64,000 bases of DNA from Jacaranda mimosifolia (Eukaryota; Streptophyta; Magnoliopsida; Lamiales; Bignoniaceae): positions 32,406,230 through 32,470,229 of the forward strand of contig CM032121.1 of the NCBI GenBank assembly GCA_018894105.1. The letters run 5' to 3'. The translations under genes and the position numbers were made by a program. A model generated the notes under the pieces. It was not told the origin of the DNA. It saw only the letters and a program-made list of their open reading frames with translations, and ran no database searches. Positions 61,770 through 64,000 of this stretch are shown piece by piece. The number at the start of each line of letters is the position of its first letter. Within the stretch, counting starts at the first letter, position 1.

Positions 61770-62670
61770 CAAAGTAAGGAAATTAGATATCCAAGAAGAT
61801 GCCATTCTTTGGCATGCAAGACTTAGTCATATCTCTAAGAATAGGATGAGCAAGTTAGAAGCTCTCAAAGTGCTAAGTGTTAGTGGCATTGAGGATCTTT
61901 CTACTTGTGAATCTTGTTAAAAGGTAAAAATGACCAAAGCTCTTTTTGTAGGACAAACAGAGCGCTCCGCAAGTCTTTGGATTTGATCCATACGGATGTT
62001 TATGGACCACTAAGAGTTAGTGGGAGATGAGGCTATTCCTACTTCATCACCTTCACCAATGACTATAGTCGGTTCGGATATGTGTTTCTTATGAAGAACA
62101 AGTCCAAAGCCTTTGAAAAGTTCAAAGTGTACATAAGTGAAGTGGAAAAGCAATTAGGGCTAAGTATTAAAGCTCTTCGATAGGATCGAGAAGGAGAATA
62201 CTTAAGCACCGAATTCTTGGATTATCTAAAGAAGAATGAGATTCTCTCTCAATGGACTCCACCCGGCACACCCCAAGTCAGATGGAATAGCCGAGAGGAG
62301 AAATCATACCTTGTTGGATGTGATACGTTCTTATATGGGTGTCTTCGATGCGCCTATATCCTTTAGGGGATACACCTTATAGACGATGGCGAAATTAGTA
62401 AGTGTAGTACCTTCAAAGTCGGTGCCAAAGCATTATATGAGATATGGCATGGCAAAGTACCCTTTTACCAATATATCAAGGTTTTGGGGATCTCCCGCCT
62501 ACGTGAAACAAACAGTGAGAGATAAGTTGGATGGTAGATCCACCTTGTGCAAGTTTGTGGGATACCTAAGAGAGTCTATGGGTTATTACTTTTATGATCC
62601 CTCCGAACAAAAGGTGTTTGTTTTGAGGAATGCCACCTTTTGTAGAAAAGAAATTTCTATAAGATAGAAA
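61770..62670 (+). pseudogene. Copia integrase, frame-broken
   Basis: Pieces in order: HARLSHISKNRMSKLEAL with a following CESC (GAG-pre-integrase); LIHTDVYGPLRVSG, where the first catalytic Asp is kept; YFITFTNDYSRFGYVFLMKNKSKAFEKFK; DREGEYLSTEFLDYLK; and 62386-62667 GSPAYVKQTVRDKLDGRSTL with FVGY. At least three frame changes and in-frame stops, for example at 61918 and 62180, make it non-functional. Confidence 0.85.
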
Positions 62671-62939
62671 ATGGTGTAGTTGTTGACCTTGGAGAAGTTC
62701 AAGATGATCAAAAAATCCCACAAGTGGTAGAAACAAATATATATCAAAGAGCCTTGCACACAACCTCTGAGAAGGTCGAACCGAATCAAGAAGCAACTTA
62801 AAATGTTTGGATTCCTTCATGAAATGGGCAAATCGAATAGTGATCCAAAGACCTATGAGGGAGCTTGTTGGACATAGATTTGGGACGATGGCTTGGAGCT
62901 ATGAAATTTGAAATGGACTCCATGTACTCAAACAAAGAT

Positions 62940-64000
62940 GAACTTTGGTAGATCCACCAAAGGGAATAGTTCCTATTGGTTGTGAGTGGATCTATAAGCG
63001 AAAGCTTGGAGTCGATGGAGAAATGGTGACTTTTTATGCGCGACTATTGGCAAAAGGTTACACTTTAAGACTCGGTATCGATTTTGAGGAAACATTTTCA
63101 CCGATTGCTATGCCTAAGTCCATTCGGATTCTCTTAACATAGCCACATATTGTGACTATGAGATATAAAAAATGGATGTGAAAACTGCTTTCCTCAATGG
63201 TGACATTGAAGAAGAAATCTATATGGAGCAACCACAAGGTTTTATATCCAAGGGGAGTGAGCAAAAAGTTTGCAAACTCCAAAGATCCATTTATGGACTC
63301 AAATAAGTGTCCCGAAGTTGGAACATACGTTTTGATAAAACGGTCAAATTGTTTGGATTTGTCAAAAATGTGTATGGACCATATGTGTTTAAGAAGGCTA
63401 GTGGGAGTAGCGTACAGTTTATTGTGCTTATGTCGATGACATCCTTCTCATTGGGAATGAGGTAGGAATGTTAGAGTGTACTAAAGCATGGTTATCTACA
63501 TAATTCTCCATGAAAGATTTGGGAGAAGCATCCTATGTATTGGGAATACGTATCTATAGAGATAGATCTAGGAGGATGCTGGGGCTATCCCAAACCCCGT
63601 ACATTGACAAGATACCAAAGATGTTTAGTATGGAAAAATCCAAGAAGGAATTTCTTCTCATGGGATATGGCATTTGTCTCTCCAAGTCTATAGCCCCCCA
63701 AGACTGACAACGAGAGACAAAGTATATTCCACATACCTTATGCCTCCCTCTATTGAGAGAATAGTGTATGCAAATCAATGTACAAGACTGGATGTTGCAC
63801 ACTTGCTAAGAGTTACGAGTAGGTTCCAATCCAATTCCAATGAAAGTCACTGGATAGCCGTTAGAGCAATCCTTGAGTACTTGAGAAGGACTAAGGACTT
63901 GTTTTTAGTATACGGAAATGGAGAATTGAAAATATAAGGGTTTTCGGATTCAAGTTTCCAATCCGATGTAGATAACCTCAAACCCACTTCTGGATTTATA
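62940..64000 (+). pseudogene. Copia reverse transcriptase and start of RNase H, truncated by window edge
   Basis: RT begins CEWIYKRKLGVDGEMVTFYA with LAKGYTLRLGIDFEETFSPI. It continues KTAFLNGDIEEEIYMEQPQG, the intact catalytic box YVDDILLIGN (TAT at 63429), MKDLGEASYVLGIRIYRDRS and YIDKIPKMF, and then the RNase-H-proximal region (SRFQSNSNESHWIAVRAILEYLRRTKDLF). Frameshifts or stops occur near 63141, 63305 and 63504. It is the same family as the fragment at 41081-41982, and continues beyond the window. Confidence 0.85.

Noticed and set aside
1..64000. tRNA, rRNA, CRISPR, riboswitch or biosynthetic cluster
   Set aside because: No matching motifs were seen on reading both strands. The content is that of a plant nuclear chromosome, with two genes and transposons.

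Overview
This is a stretch of nuclear DNA from a flowering plant, most likely a eudicot. The evidence is introns with GT..AG borders, two recognisable plant nuclear genes, very AT-rich intergenic DNA, and many decayed plant-type transposable elements (Ty1/copia, Ty3/gypsy, CACTA, hAT and Mutator-like). No rRNA, tRNA, CRISPR or bacterial-type operon was seen. The species cannot be told from the sequence.

Only two genes look intact, and both are on the minus strand. The first (17741 to 15905, five exons, 365 codons) is a GARP/MYB-like transcription factor of the HHO/NIGT1 (HRS1) family. Its N-terminal helix, DLNL repression-type motif and complete GARP domain join in frame across all splice sites. 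The second (34969 to 28668, six exons, 327 codons) is a nuclear protein with an N-terminal DEK_C-like domain, an acidic stretch and two SWIB/BAF60b domains. A third locus (about 4990 to 3687, minus) is the front of a BED-zinc-finger protein of hAT type, with a non-coding first exon. It is cut off by what looks like a CACTA-type terminus.

Layout. 1-3686: AT-rich repeat remnants, a degenerate AAGCCCAATTAAT array and a GTAAC-rich CACTA-like end. 3687-5376: BED fragment plus a small MITE-like end. 6319-6713: a nine-unit 43-bp minisatellite. 7572-12863: a structurally complete non-autonomous LTR retrotransposon (minus orientation; LTRs, PBS, PPT, CCATG target duplication) with no coding capacity. 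14075-15539: a Mutator-like non-autonomous element with an 11-bp target duplication. 15905-17741: HHO gene. 18-28 kb: gene-free DNA with three hAT-like MITEs clustered in 4.3 kb. 28.7-35.0 kb: SWIB gene. About 36.05-36.25 kb: a GC-rich promoter-like island with no gene. 37-41 kb: a decayed Tat-type gypsy element split by a 1189-bp solo LTR. 41-44 kb: 3' end of a copia element. 45.65-49.57 kb: a CACTA TNP2 transposase pseudogene with its subterminal repeats. 49.6-58.6 kb: a SIRE-like copia element (minus) with an extra ORF after pol; its integrase/RT junction is split by a second Mutator-like element. 60.8-64.0 kb: a plus-strand copia element running off the window.

The main theme is nesting: copia into CACTA, Mutator-like into copia, solo LTR into gypsy, and a large non-autonomous LTR element apparently into another AT-rich repeat. 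I found no sign of a new defence, toxin or other undescribed system. The most useful results are the exact element boundaries with target duplications, the coding-free LTR element, the two reconstructed gene models and the orphan promoter-like island.
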